A DNA stretch of 64,000 bases, from assembly GCF_008326305.1 (NCBI RefSeq), contig NZ_BIXY01000028.1, forward strand, positions 1-64,000, read 5' to 3'. Below are positions 37,248 through 46,283 of this stretch, in pieces (position 1 is the first letter of the stretch; every line of letters starts with the position of its first letter). Origin of the DNA: Dictyobacter arantiisoli (GTDB lineage Bacteria > Chloroflexota > Ktedonobacteria > Ktedonobacterales > Ktedonobacteraceae). Position numbers and translations under genes: made by a program. The notes under the pieces are model-generated. The model was not told the origin of the DNA. It saw only the letters and a list, made by a program, of their open reading frames with translations, and searched no databases.

Positions 37248-40200
37248 ATGTCACCAGAAGAGCAAGCGCAGGCTCATCATGCGATCCAGACTTATAGAGA
37301 AACGCATTACATCAATGCTGAGGCATGTCTACACCTCTTAGAATCATTAGAAGTCCAACAGTACAGCCATATAATTCGGGTCGCCTTGCGTGAAGCGCTT
37401 GAGTTGCTACAAGCACAAGCCCTTTTACGCTTTATGACTCCTGAATATTATGCAAATGATAAACAGGTCAGGAATGACTTTGACATTATCCAAGCTTTGT
37501 GTGAACGTGGTCCAACTTATTCAGGCGAAGATATGCAGGTGATCCTGTCCATTCTACACGATCTTATTTTAACCGACCGCCTTATAAGCCATAAAGCCTC
37601 TATGTTTCGCGTAATCAGTACACTGGAAGCATATCTCATACAACCAGAACTTTTTGTCCACTGCCGAAATGAATTACTGTTATTCTATGAGTTGGCACAT
37701 ATTTGGGGGAATTATGAACCCATTCGTGAGTCATATCGCTTGCGCTTACTGGTTGGAGACTTACTTTTTGATGGTAACGCGCCTGGACTAGTCTCACTAT
37801 TTCATCATTATGCACAAGGTAGTGATCTATCACTAGCGGAACAAGCACAGGAAGTGCTTTCCACGTATCATCAAGAAATGGAAATGTTTAATCCACCTCC
37901 TGATCATCCCGCACTTGAACTCATACAGAGCAAGACCAGTACTCTCTTAAAAGTAGCTATTCTTCGTGAGATAATGCAGGCTTTAGCGTTTAAGCGGCCT
38001 TCTAGCTCTTCTCGTGAGATCTACAGTTTCGTTGATCAAAATGAAAAGCTCGCTAATCTCATCCTTTCAGATGCTTTACCTTACACTATAGAGGATATCC
38101 AAAGCATTTTGCAAAGTATCAATGTATTTTTCTCTAATAACAAGCTAACTAATAGCATTAGTAATGCTTACATCTTCTCTTTTAAGATGCTTGATCTTTG
38201 CTTCCCTTATTTTACAGCACAAGAAGGGTTGACACGTTGTCGAGCAGAGGTAGAGCTTCTTTATCATTATGTATCACAGGAAATGATCTGGTATGATAAG
38301 CCGGATGACCCGGTAGATTCTGTCCGTCTACGCTTGCGTAAGCTCTTATTTCCAGAGAGTTCAGGACCATTCAGTGATCTTCTCCAGTCGCGTGATCCCA
38401 GTTTACTGCTCAACACTGATATGGCAGCACAAAACTTACTCACTATCCTACATAAAGACCTTGGTAATGGCCATGTCGGGAAACAACACTCATTGCTTAT
38501 CCAGTTCAAAGCAAAACTTACGCCACAATCTCGCGTCCGGATCATTCGCCTGGCAGTGCAGGAAGTATCTGCCATGATTGATATGCCTAGGCAGTATAGT
38601 AGCACTGATGTTACTCCATTCCCATATATCTGTATGCAGCAGGACCTCACGCTTATAGATATCTTACTGCATAAATCACTTCCTTTCATGCCTGATGATA
38701 TATACGCAATGTTGAATATTCGTAATCTGCTTCTCTGTATTGAGCAGGGAAAGCCAATCCGGCGGCTATGGGCTGTTATTGTCCCTTACCTTGAACAACA
38801 TGATCTATTGGAACGTTGTCGTCCTGCTCTTGAGGCATTTAAAACCTCATTGAATGACAGCCCGAAGGAATTCCTAACTACAGCAGAGTATCGTAAATAT
38901 CTTCTGACAGTTGATAACTTGCTCTCCGCTCATCAACAGCAGTTTCGCTCTTCGCTTCTACCTGATGCCTGGGCTAAACCTATTCTCGATGAACTTGCTG
39001 CTTTACCCGCTGCTCAACGTGCCTCCTGGCTCAGCATCCTCAATCATTGTGCCAGTGCCAAAGGAGCAACGTTGAACAATACCTGGTTAAAGCATGCTCG
39101 CTCATTAACTGATGCCGTTGAGACAGATATGCTCACGCGCACCCTTCATCGGTGGATCAGCTTCTTTAGTGATAAAAAAGGAGCACGTATGGATGATGCC
39201 AATTCTAATATCTTAAGAGGGCTCATCTGGCTCTGCACTGGAAGCACTGAGCGTTCCCTGGCAACTATCCTTGCCGATACAGCCATCGAGGGATATCGCA
39301 AATTGGCTGGTCTGGGACCACGCGCACCCAAAGTTGCTGGCGCGGCTGTCACTACCCTGGAACATATGCCTGGCATGTATGCTATTGGCCAGCTAGAACG
39401 TGTGCGCCTTCATGTCAGTCAGCCATCCTATCAAGCAAAGATTGGGCAGTCTCTGGATGCTGTCGCACGGCGAGAAAACATGACGCGTAGTGATCTGGAA
39501 GAATTAACCGTACCAACCTTTGATCTCAATGATGGACATCTATTATGCTTGTTTGGGAAATATACGGCGCAACTCACTGTAGGTGGGAGAACCGTACAAG
39601 TGGACTGGGCGGATGCAGATGGCACGCAGTATAAAAGCGTGCCCGCCGAGGTCAAACGTGCGTACAAGAACGAGTTGAAAGATCTCAAGCGTCTCTCAGG
39701 TGACATCGAGCACATGTTGAGCACACAGAGAGATCGCTTGGAACGTTTTCCCTTTGTCGACCAGCACTGGTCATTGGCGGCATGGGAAGAACGTTATCTG
39801 CATCATCCTCTGCTTAGTCTATTGACTAGACGCCTCATCTGGCAATTGCGTACTGGCGACCAGATCAATCAAGGGATTTGGTGGGACGGACAACTTGTCG
39901 ACGTCAATAATCACCCCTTGGAGCTTGTTGCCGAGACCGATGTCTCGCTCTGGCATCCTCTTATGAGCAGTACGCAAGAGGCATATCGTTGGCGTCTCTG
40001 GCTCGAAGAACATCTTGTCACCCAACCTTTCAAACAAGCACATCGTGAAATATACCCAATCACTGATGCAGAACGTGTCACAAGTAATTATTCCACGCGT
40101 TTTGCTGGACACATCATTCGTCAGCATCAATTCAATGCCTTAACGCGTGTACGCGGTTGGACATTTTCATTACAGACTCATTTTTCTGGAGAGAGCAATG

Positions 40201-40856
40201 GTCCTCCTTATCTAGAACTACCACATTGGGAGATAAAAGCTGAATTTGCCCTCCAGGGATACCCTGATGATAGTGGAATTTATCACTACCTGGTAACCGA
40301 TCAAGTATGTTTCTTACCCAGTGATCCGGCACGGGCCTGGCAAGGCAACACCAGACAGCTCATGACATTGGAGCAAGTTCCGCCTATTATCTTTTCGGAA
40401 GTCATGCGAGACATTGATTTCTTTGTCAGCGTCGCCAATGCTGGTGCTGATCCTTATGGATACAATCAAACAGGTTCACTTGAGGACTATTGGCGAACAT
40501 ACAATCAGAGTGAATTGTCTCTGTCGGCTGAGGAGCGAAAAAGTGTGTTAGAGCGCCTGATTCCCCGGCTGGCCATTGCGGATCGTTGCTCTGTTGAAGA
40601 TCGCTTTCTCACCGTGCGCGGTGATCTCCATACCTACAGTATTCATCTCGGATCAGGCAACATCTTGATAAAGCCAGATAATCGATATCTCTGTATTGTC
40701 TTTGATAAGGGGGCTCAGGAATCCTCTGATAACCAATACTATCTGCCCTTCGAAGGAGATGTTATCCTGGCGCTCATTCTTTCAAAAGCTTTTTTGCTGG
40801 CTCATGATAAACAGATTAAAGATCCATCTATTGTTCCTCAGATCCGCTTAAGATAA
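37248..40856 (+). CDS. DUF4132-domain protein
   Basis: This 1,202-residue protein has an N-terminal part (about 1-650) of all-helical, HEAT-like character with no membrane segment. The C-terminal part holds the DUF4132 region, e.g. VQVDWADADGTQYKSVPAEV, KRAYKNELKDLKRLSGDIEH and FPFVDQHWSLAAWEERYLHH. The extreme C-terminus reads LTVRGDLHTYSIHLGSGNIL and has a predicted beta-rich character. The family includes E. coli MolR-like and WGR-associated proteins; its biochemical role is not established. It is translationally coupled to the beta-grasp protein. It is intact, which argues that the module was under selection until recently. Confidence 0.85.
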   Translation: MSPEEQAQAHHAIQTYRETHYINAEACLHLLESLEVQQYSHIIRVALREALELLQAQALLRFMTPEYYANDKQVRNDFDIIQALCERGPTYSGEDMQVILSILHDLILTDRLISHKASMFRVISTLEAYLIQPELFVHCRNELLLFYELAHIWGNYEPIRESYRLRLLVGDLLFDGNAPGLVSLFHHYAQGSDLSLAEQAQEVLSTYHQEMEMFNPPPDHPALELIQSKTSTLLKVAILREIMQALAFKRPSSSSREIYSFVDQNEKLANLILSDALPYTIEDIQSILQSINVFFSNNKLTNSISNAYIFSFKMLDLCFPYFTAQEGLTRCRAEVELLYHYVSQEMIWYDKPDDPVDSVRLRLRKLLFPESSGPFSDLLQSRDPSLLLNTDMAAQNLLTILHKDLGNGHVGKQHSLLIQFKAKLTPQSRVRIIRLAVQEVSAMIDMPRQYSSTDVTPFPYICMQQDLTLIDILLHKSLPFMPDDIYAMLNIRNLLLCIEQGKPIRRLWAVIVPYLEQHDLLERCRPALEAFKTSLNDSPKEFLTTAEYRKYLLTVDNLLSAHQQQFRSSLLPDAWAKPILDELAALPAAQRASWLSILNHCASAKGATLNNTWLKHARSLTDAVETDMLTRTLHRWISFFSDKKGARMDDANSNILRGLIWLCTGSTERSLATILADTAIEGYRKLAGLGPRAPKVAGAAVTTLEHMPGMYAIGQLERVRLHVSQPSYQAKIGQSLDAVARRENMTRSDLEELTVPTFDLNDGHLLCLFGKYTAQLTVGGRTVQVDWADADGTQYKSVPAEVKRAYKNELKDLKRLSGDIEHMLSTQRDRLERFPFVDQHWSLAAWEERYLHHPLLSLLTRRLIWQLRTGDQINQGIWWDGQLVDVNNHPLELVAETDVSLWHPLMSSTQEAYRWRLWLEEHLVTQPFKQAHREIYPITDAERVTSNYSTRFAGHIIRQHQFNALTRVRGWTFSLQTHFSGESNGPPYLELPHWEIKAEFALQGYPDDSGIYHYLVTDQVCFLPSDPARAWQGNTRQLMTLEQVPPIIFSEVMRDIDFFVSVANAGADPYGYNQTGSLEDYWRTYNQSELSLSAEERKSVLERLIPRLAIADRCSVEDRFLTVRGDLHTYSIHLGSGNILIKPDNRYLCIVFDKGAQESSDNQYYLPFEGDVILALILSKAFLLAHDKQIKDPSIVPQIRLR

Positions 40857-40862
40857 TAAGGT

Positions 40863-40965
40863 GTAAATGTGATTACTTGATGGGGTCTTCCGCTCCTTTG
40901 GTGAGGGATGAGCTTATGGGTCTCCCACCTTCTGGACCGTTTGTTGCTGAAAAGAGCCAATGTAA
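40863..40965 (+). repeat. right flank repeat of the DUF4132 module
   Basis: The sequence starts with the same 20 bases as 36500-36519 and ends with CTGGACCGTTTGTTGCTG (40932-40949), matching the left copy with one change. It begins seven bases after the DUF4132 stop. The two copies bracket the beta-grasp/DUF4132 pair as imperfect direct repeats about 4.35 kb apart. Confidence 0.6.
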
Positions 40966-41012
40966 TCCCTTGAGGATTTCACTCCGTTCTGGAAGCCATT
41001 GGTCTTCAGGCT

Positions 41013-41424
41013 CTAAAGCGCATACAACACCCGTTGACGCAGCAGTGGGAATCCTGCTCTGCCATATCCCATGCGCTTGAGAAGCTTTAACTTGTTGACC
41101 TTTCCCTCGACGATGCCATTGCTGTGAGGCAACGTCAAACCTGCAACAACAGCGGGTTTATCTCGCTCAATGCCGAGGGTAAAGCTCTGTAATTTGGGGA
41201 TCTGACTGTCAGCTACCTTGGCAAGCCAACCATCGAGGTGCTCCTCTGTGCGAGTACGTACCATCTGTGTAAACTGCTGAACCAAGTCGTAGGTTCGCTC
41301 CCACTTCTGGGTGGGTCTGACGAAGCGTGAGAAGAGCTGCTTGCTCGTCGGGAGTCAATTTTTCAGGCTGACGGAGGAAAAGAAAGGTTGCCTGCCGTGA
41401 GGGGAGAGGAGCAGGAGAAAGCAT
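41013..41424 (-). pseudogene. ISL3-family transposase, C-terminal half with frameshift
   Basis: One frame reads FLFLRQPEKLTPDEQAALLT and LRQTHPEVGANLRL. It passes near 41285 into another frame with VQQFTQMVRTRTEEHLDGWL and LPHSNGIVEGKVNKLKLLKR, then GYGRAGFPLLRQRVLYAL, stop at 41013. This is the second half of an ISL3 transposase with its final catalytic Glu in VEGKVN. A frameshift and loss of the first half make it inactive. It has disrupted a MalT-like regulator. Confidence 0.85.
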
Positions 41425-42126
41425 GGCTCATTTGAAGGACAGCATAGAGCGCGAGCGGGTGAAAGCGCAGCACTCGTTGCTCCTGCTGTGAAAGCGGTTC
41501 CGGTCCCGCCATTAACCGGCGAGGCACTTCTTGATCTGCGCCAAAGGCCTGTAAGATGGTCTGGTGGTACTGAAGAAACGGCTTGCCTGAAGATGTACTT
41601 CCTGGATGGTCTCCTCGCCCAGGCGTCGTCTCGCCTCCGCGAACATGCCCTGGTAACGATACCACTGGCCAGACCCATCCAGGCGCTCCAGAAATAGCCC
41701 GGCCCGCTCCATCGACCTCAGTACGGCTGCGCTATTCCGCTTGCCGGTGATTGCATCGCAAAGAGGGGCGGTCAGGCGACTGAGCAAGCAGGTGCGCAGC
41801 AGAAAGCGCTGTTGAGAGGGGGTCTGGGCATTGAGAACCTCTTCAAGAAAATAATCGTGCAAAGGACGATGCCCACTCATAAAGCCTGTCAAATGCTGCT
41901 CCGCCTTTTCTTCTGTTGGCACTCGTTGGAGTGAAAACGCGAACAGGCGCAGTCCGGTCGCCCAACCCTCCAACAGTGTCCCAATCCGCTCAATCATCTC
42001 AGTAAGCCGGAGCGAAGGAATGCACTGCTGAAAAAAGACTGCGGTCTCATCCCGAGAAAAACGCAAATCGCGTGCATCTATCTCGCTCAATGCGCCACGT
42101 GCGCGGAGCCGCGCAAGGGGAAACAT
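41425..42126 (-). pseudogene. MalT-like LuxR regulator, internal fragment
   Basis: The leftward frame (42126-41512) gives PLARLRARGALSEIDARDLR, FSRDETAVFFQQ, GWATGLRLFAFSLQ, DYFLEEVLNAQTPSQQRFLL and RTCLLSRLTAPLCDAITGKR. These are the STAND winged-helix section of MalT/AcoK-type ATP-dependent LuxR activators. After a frame change it continues EPLSQQEQRVLRFHP, the beginning of the LuxR HTH. The ATPase core at the N-terminus and most of the HTH are gone, the latter replaced by ISL3 sequence. Confidence 0.8.
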
Positions 42127-42152
42127 TGATTATTTTCTTTACGGTCTCTCCA

Positions 42153-42917
42153 TCAGAATATCAGCAACTTTGGCACATTGAACACCAGCAACACCACACC
42201 CAGGGCCAGCACGAATACGGCGAAGGACTGCTGTAAGCGAGCAACCGGCAGGACGCGCGCCAGCCTGGAACCGGCCAGCAGCCCGGCGAATCCTATGGCG
42301 GTGAACACCAGGATCTCGGTCCAGGGGAGGACCACATGGCTGTTCAAATGACCGGCAATCCCCGCCGCGCTGTTGAGCGCGATCACAACCAGGGATGAAC
42401 CAACTGCGGTCGGCATGTCCATGCCGAGCAGGAGGACGAGGGCCGGGACAATCAAAAACCCACCGCCGACTCCCAGAAAGCCGGTGAGTAAGCCAACGCC
42501 CAGACCTCCTAGCAGAACCAGCCACCAGGGCCGACGAGTCACGGTCATGCCCACACGCGCTTTTGGTTGCAGCATCAGCAGCGCAATAACCAGCATCAAA
42601 AGCGCGAACAGCACCAGGAGCAGCGTGCTATTGAGCATGGTTGAGACACGCGCGCCCACATACGAGGAAACGGTGCCATACATCCCGAAGAGGAGCGCTT
42701 CTTTGAGCCAGACATTACCACCCCGCCAGTGCAGTACACTGCCCATCACTGCGTTCAACCCCACGATGATCAGTGAGGCAGTAACAGCCACCTGCGTGTT
42801 CATCCGCAACAGATAGACCAGGACCGGCACGGTCAGGATAGATCCCCCACCACCCAGCATCCCTAAAACGAGGCCGATGGCGGCACCGAAAACAATCGTC
42901 GTGAATAACGAACTCAC
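42153..42917 (-). CDS. TSUP-family sulfur-compound permease
   Basis: This 254-residue protein has eight membrane helices with the twin motifs GLVLGMLGGGGSILTVPVLV (about 12-31) and GLLTGFLGVGGGFLIVPALV in the second half. TSUP carriers move sulfite, thiosulfate or sulfonates. Its place behind a persulfide dioxygenase-rhodanese gene on the same strand (85 bases apart) suits export of sulfite made by that enzyme. GTG at 42917 is chosen because GGAG lies 8 bases before it; a further 17 codons are open upstream. Confidence 0.88.
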   Translation of the reverse strand: MSSLFTTIVFGAAIGLVLGMLGGGGSILTVPVLVYLLRMNTQVAVTASLIIVGLNAVMGSVLHWRGGNVWLKEALLFGMYGTVSSYVGARVSTMLNSTLLLVLFALLMLVIALLMLQPKARVGMTVTRRPWWLVLLGGLGVGLLTGFLGVGGGFLIVPALVLLLGMDMPTAVGSSLVVIALNSAAGIAGHLNSHVVLPWTEILVFTAIGFAGLLAGSRLARVLPVARLQQSFAVFVLALGVVLLVFNVPKLLIF

Positions 42918-43002
42918 CCTTACTTCTCCATCTCTCTCATAACAAGTACGTTTTAAATAACCCACCACCTGGGGCGACCCTTGTGGTCACCCCAGGTTCA
43001 CG

Positions 43003-44427
43003 CTAGGCCCCTTTGACCACCGGATAGCCAGCCTTTCGCCAGAGGTTGAACCCTCCCACCAGATCCATGACCTGTGGATAATGATGGGCTTCCAGCAGAC
43101 TCGCGCCAATGGGCGAACGGGCTCCTCCCTGGCACTGCACCACGACGGGCTTCTCAGGCGAGATCTCCCGCAGGCGCTGTTGCAGGGTGCCCAGGTGAAT
43201 GTGCTGGCTCCCCGGGATATGGCCCGCCGCGTACTCATCGTTACTACGGATATCAAGCCAGGTCACTTGCTCCTGAGCGAGCAGGGGCTCGGCTTCCTGT
43301 ACCGTGATTTGCGATGTTTTGGTAAGTGGCTGCCAGCCCTGTTTCCAGGTGGCCAGCACGTCAGGGGTCCAGATATGGGCCACACGATCCAGACCGATCA
43401 GACGGAGTAGGGTAAGCACCTCCTGGGCAGCTTCAGCATCGACGATCAGCGAGAAAGGCCGGTCGTAGGGAAGCAGCCACCCGGCCCAGTTCAGGAAGAC
43501 GGGACCAAACGGCACGTGGATGGTACCGGGGATATGCTCCTCCAGGTACTGCTGGGAAGGACGAGTATCGATGACCGGGTTGCCAGCATCCAGATCAGCC
43601 ATCAGTTGCTCAACGCTTGCTTTAGCCGGTGGGAATATCGCCGAACCTACCAGAGCCGGTCCAACCCTATTGATGCGCTTCATTTCCGCAAAGTAGGTCG
43701 GCGGCTCCGGTTGCCCTGCTAGTACCGCCTCGACAAAGCTTTGCTCGTCGGTGACATCAAAGGCCCAGTTGATGCGTTTCTCATATCCCAGCGTCGTTTG
43801 CGGGATCGCGCCCAGAGCTCGCCCGCACGCGCTGCCCGCTCCGTGACCGGGCCAGATCTGCAAGTAGTCGGGCAATGCGCGGAAGCGCTGTAACGAGCGG
43901 TAGAGCTGGCGTGCCCCCAAATCAGCCGTGCCGCTGACGCCGGCAGCTTTTTCCAGCAGATCCGGGCGACCAACATCGCCGACAAACAGGAAGTCGCCAG
44001 TAAAGATACCCATCGGCTCATCGGTTGCCGCCGTATCAGTCAGCAGAAACGAGAGGTGTTCCGGGGTATGGCCGGGCGTGTGCATGGCCTCGATGCGGAT
44101 ATTGCCGACGCGAAACGTCGTCCCATCGCGCAGAAGGGTCGCTCTTGCCTCCCCCGCGTACTCGTATTTCCAGTCCGCAGGCCCCATATCCGAAAGGTAG
44201 AGCTGTGCTCCGGTTGCGTGCGCCAGTTCGCGCGCCCCGGAGACAAAATCAGCATGAATATGTGTCTCAGTGATGGCTGTGATACGCAATCCCTTACTCT
44301 CTGCCAGCGCGATATAGTGTTCGATGTTGCGGTTGGGGTCGATAAGCAGCGCTTCGCCCTTGGCGGCACAGCCCACCAGATAACTGGCCTGGGCCAGATT
44401 TTCATCATAGATTAAATGGAGGATCAT
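43003..44427 (-). CDS. persulfide dioxygenase-rhodanese fusion
   Basis: This 474-residue enzyme has an ETHE1/Blh-like metallo-beta-lactamase-fold domain (1-235) with iron ligands His56 and His58 in ETHIHAD, His120 (HTPGHTPEH) and Asp145 (FTGDFLFVGDVGRPDL), plus His195 (WPGHGAGS). A first rhodanese-like domain (about 260-365) lacks the active Cys. A second rhodanese (about 372-474) has Cys432 in VVVQCQGGARSPIG. It oxidises glutathione-type persulfides to sulfite and moves sulfane sulfur. It is flanked by a TSUP permease and a rhodanese-DUF2892 gene on the same strand. Phe after HIHAD is usual in this fusion family. Confidence 0.92.
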   Translation of the reverse strand: MILHLIYDENLAQASYLVGCAAKGEALLIDPNRNIEHYIALAESKGLRITAITETHIHADFVSGARELAHATGAQLYLSDMGPADWKYEYAGEARATLLRDGTTFRVGNIRIEAMHTPGHTPEHLSFLLTDTAATDEPMGIFTGDFLFVGDVGRPDLLEKAAGVSGTADLGARQLYRSLQRFRALPDYLQIWPGHGAGSACGRALGAIPQTTLGYEKRINWAFDVTDEQSFVEAVLAGQPEPPTYFAEMKRINRVGPALVGSAIFPPAKASVEQLMADLDAGNPVIDTRPSQQYLEEHIPGTIHVPFGPVFLNWAGWLLPYDRPFSLIVDAEAAQEVLTLLRLIGLDRVAHIWTPDVLATWKQGWQPLTKTSQITVQEAEPLLAQEQVTWLDIRSNDEYAAGHIPGSQHIHLGTLQQRLREISPEKPVVVQCQGGARSPIGASLLEAHHYPQVMDLVGGFNLWRKAGYPVVKGA

Positions 44428-44482
44428 AGCAATTCACTCTTTCTTTGCGGATCTCATTGATGTCGCTTCTTTTCGCGGCTTC

Positions 44483-45073
44483 CTACGCGGCATCTTTTAT
44501 ATTTTTCAGCGTCTGGCGAACATCACAGACCGCGCCCTGGTTGTAGGGCAGTTTACTGAGCAGCAGCGCCATTCCGCAGGTATTGGAAGCCGCCGAATAG
44601 GCCAGTCCTCCGCCAACCAGGGCCGCGATCCAGGTGAGCGGCTTCCAGGCGAAAAGACCTCCCAGTGCTCCCAGCAGGACCAGTGTGCCGGCAACGCCGC
44701 GCACCTGCCGTTCCATACTCCATTTTTGTACTCCCTGCTTATATGGCTTGCCTGCCTTCTCCCAGGCAACCATGCCACCGTCGAGGAGAGAGAGGGAAGG
44801 CACTGGCGCGGTCTGGAGTATTTCTGCCGCCTTGCGCGCGCGTGTCCCGCTCTGGCAAATCAGGAGTACAGGAGTATTGCTCGCGAGTTTCGCGATCTCG
44901 TTTGTATAAACAGGGAGCTGATCCAGTGGAATATTATGGCTGCCTGCAATATGTTTGGCTTCGAATTCGGCGGGTGTGCGTACGTCAATCACGATGGCAT
45001 CTTGTGTCACCATGATCATTTCATAGGCTTTTTCGACAGGAACGATGGTTGTATTGGCGTTTTTCGGGTTCAT
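44483..45073 (-). CDS. rhodanese-DUF2892 membrane protein (YgaP-like)
   Basis: This 196-residue protein has an N-terminal rhodanese domain (10-112) with active Cys73 in LLICQSGTRAR, then a DUF2892 region (about 118-196). That region has two membrane helices (GVAGTLVLLGALGGLFAW, WIAALVGGGLAYSAASNT) and the CGMALLLSKLPYN ending seen in YgaP. It probably handles sulfane sulfur at the inner face of the membrane. It is the first gene of the leftward sulfur operon, divergent from the ArsR-rhodanese gene. Confidence 0.92.
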   Translation of the reverse strand: MNPKNANTTIVPVEKAYEMIMVTQDAIVIDVRTPAEFEAKHIAGSHNIPLDQLPVYTNEIAKLASNTPVLLICQSGTRARKAAEILQTAPVPSLSLLDGGMVAWEKAGKPYKQGVQKWSMERQVRGVAGTLVLLGALGGLFAWKPLTWIAALVGGGLAYSAASNTCGMALLLSKLPYNQGAVCDVRQTLKNIKDAA

Positions 45074-45229
45074 CTTTCTTCTCTTTCCGTATAGTTGTTG
45101 TGACGCATCAGGGAAATGGTGTTTCCCTCACTTCCTTGGATGCAGCAAAGGACAAAAGGTTACATGGCTCTTGTGAACACAGGGGCAGTCGCCCTTTTCC
45201 GTTGTGGGAGGACTTTCTTCTGGCGAACA

Positions 45230-45269
45230 TTGACATTTCACTATTATTCAAGTAATCTATTGAATAATA
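45230..45269 (+). promoter_or_regulatory. promoter with overlapping ArsR operator
   Basis: TTGACA (45230-45235) and TAATCT (45253-45258) are 17 bases apart and fire rightward into the ArsR-rhodanese gene. A perfect 10-bp inverted repeat, TATTATTCAA (45242-45251) and TTGAATAATA (45260-45269), spans the -10 box. Repressor bound there would block polymerase. The size and AT-rich half-sites fit ArsR-family operators. Confidence 0.8.
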
Positions 45270-45294
45270 AATCAAACGAATAGAGGGAAGAATC

Positions 45295-45963
45295 ATGAAG
45301 GCCCATGAGAAACGTGCATTTAAAGACCAGCTCTATGAACAGTTTGCACGCATTGCTAAGGCCCTGGCTAATCCACATCGGCTTGAACTGCTGGAGGTTC
45401 TTGCTCAATGTGAGCGCAGCGTTGAAGCCCTGGCACAGGAGACTGGTCTGTCTGTTGCGAATGCCTCACAACATTTACAGGTGCTCCGTGCGGCACACCT
45501 GGTCGATGTTCGTCGCGCAGGGGTCTCGATCTATTACCGCCTGGCTGACGAAGCGGTATTTCCCTTGTGGCAGGCGCTGCGATACGTCGGCGAGACGCAC
45601 CTGGCCGAGGTTGTGCATGTGGTGCAGACCTTTTTGCAGGATCGAGAACACTTGCACTCCATAGGGGCAGAAGCGTTACTCCAGGGCCTTGCTGAACAGC
45701 AAGTGATCCTGCTCGACGTGCGTCCCGCCGAGGAATATACGGCTGGACACTTGCCGCAGGCTCGCTCGGTGCCCCTTGAAGAACTCGAAGCACGGTTGCA
45801 GGAAATCCCGCGAGACAAGGAGATCGTGGCGTATTGCCGGGGCCCCTATTGTGTGTTCGCCGATGAAGCAGTCGCCTTGCTGCGTGCCCGTGGATACCAT
45901 GCTCATCGGCTCGAACCAGGTCTTCCTGACTGGCGCGCGCTCGGCTTCCCCGTTGAAGTGTGA
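45295..45963 (+). CDS. ArsR regulator fused to rhodanese domain
   Basis: This 222-residue protein has a winged-helix ArsR domain (12-95, FARIAKALANPHRLELLEVL and LSVANASQHLQVLRAAHLVD) joined to a rhodanese domain (about 122-220) with two cysteines in AYCRGPYC (Cys181 and Cys186). The ArsR part has only one Cys (Cys39), so the two-Cys switch of BigR/SqrR is not available within it. The rhodanese Cys probably senses persulfide. It is expected to repress its own gene and the divergent sulfur operon. The ribosome-binding site is AGAGGGAAG. Role: sulfane-sulfur responsive repressor (inference). Confidence 0.92.
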   Translation: MKAHEKRAFKDQLYEQFARIAKALANPHRLELLEVLAQCERSVEALAQETGLSVANASQHLQVLRAAHLVDVRRAGVSIYYRLADEAVFPLWQALRYVGETHLAEVVHVVQTFLQDREHLHSIGAEALLQGLAEQQVILLDVRPAEEYTAGHLPQARSVPLEELEARLQEIPRDKEIVAYCRGPYCVFADEAVALLRARGYHAHRLEPGLPDWRALGFPVEV

Positions 45964-46283
45964 ATGAAGATTCCTGATTCGTGGGGGGGATGATCTTGCG
46001 GGCAGCTACCCTCGGATTGCTGCCCTTGCTCCATGGATTCGGGTGGTGGGCACTGGCCATGAGTGTGCTTGGGCTGGGAACGGCACTGGTCTATCCAACC
46101 CTGCTCGCGACCATCGCTGATGTTGCTCACCCGGACTGGCGCGCCTCGGCAGTGGGTGTCTACCGGCTCTGGCGCGATAGTGGATATGCAGTAGGAGCGT
46201 TGCTCGCCGGAGCGCTGGCCGATCTGTTTGGCGTCTCCTGGGCGATAGTGGTTAAGGGAGATAAAAAAACATATGGATACTGA
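45964..46283 (+). pseudogene. MFS transporter, C-terminal remnant
   Basis: The frame reads LLHGFGWWALAMSVLGLGTA, LVYPTLLATIADVAHPDWRA and SAVGVYRLWRDSGYAVGALL then AGALADLFGVSWAIVV, which are TM10-12 of a major facilitator transporter (the RxSAVGVYRxWRDxGYAxGAL motif is typical). The first nine helices are missing, and the end turns to unrelated residues overlapping the sigma-factor start. It sits right behind the ArsR-rhodanese stop and may have been part of the same regulon. Confidence 0.8.

Noticed and set aside
44245-44262. Missing third His in the metallo-hydrolase HxHxDH motif (HIHADF)
   Set aside because: Persulfide dioxygenase-rhodanese fusions commonly have Phe here; the iron ligands His56, His120 and Asp145 are all present.
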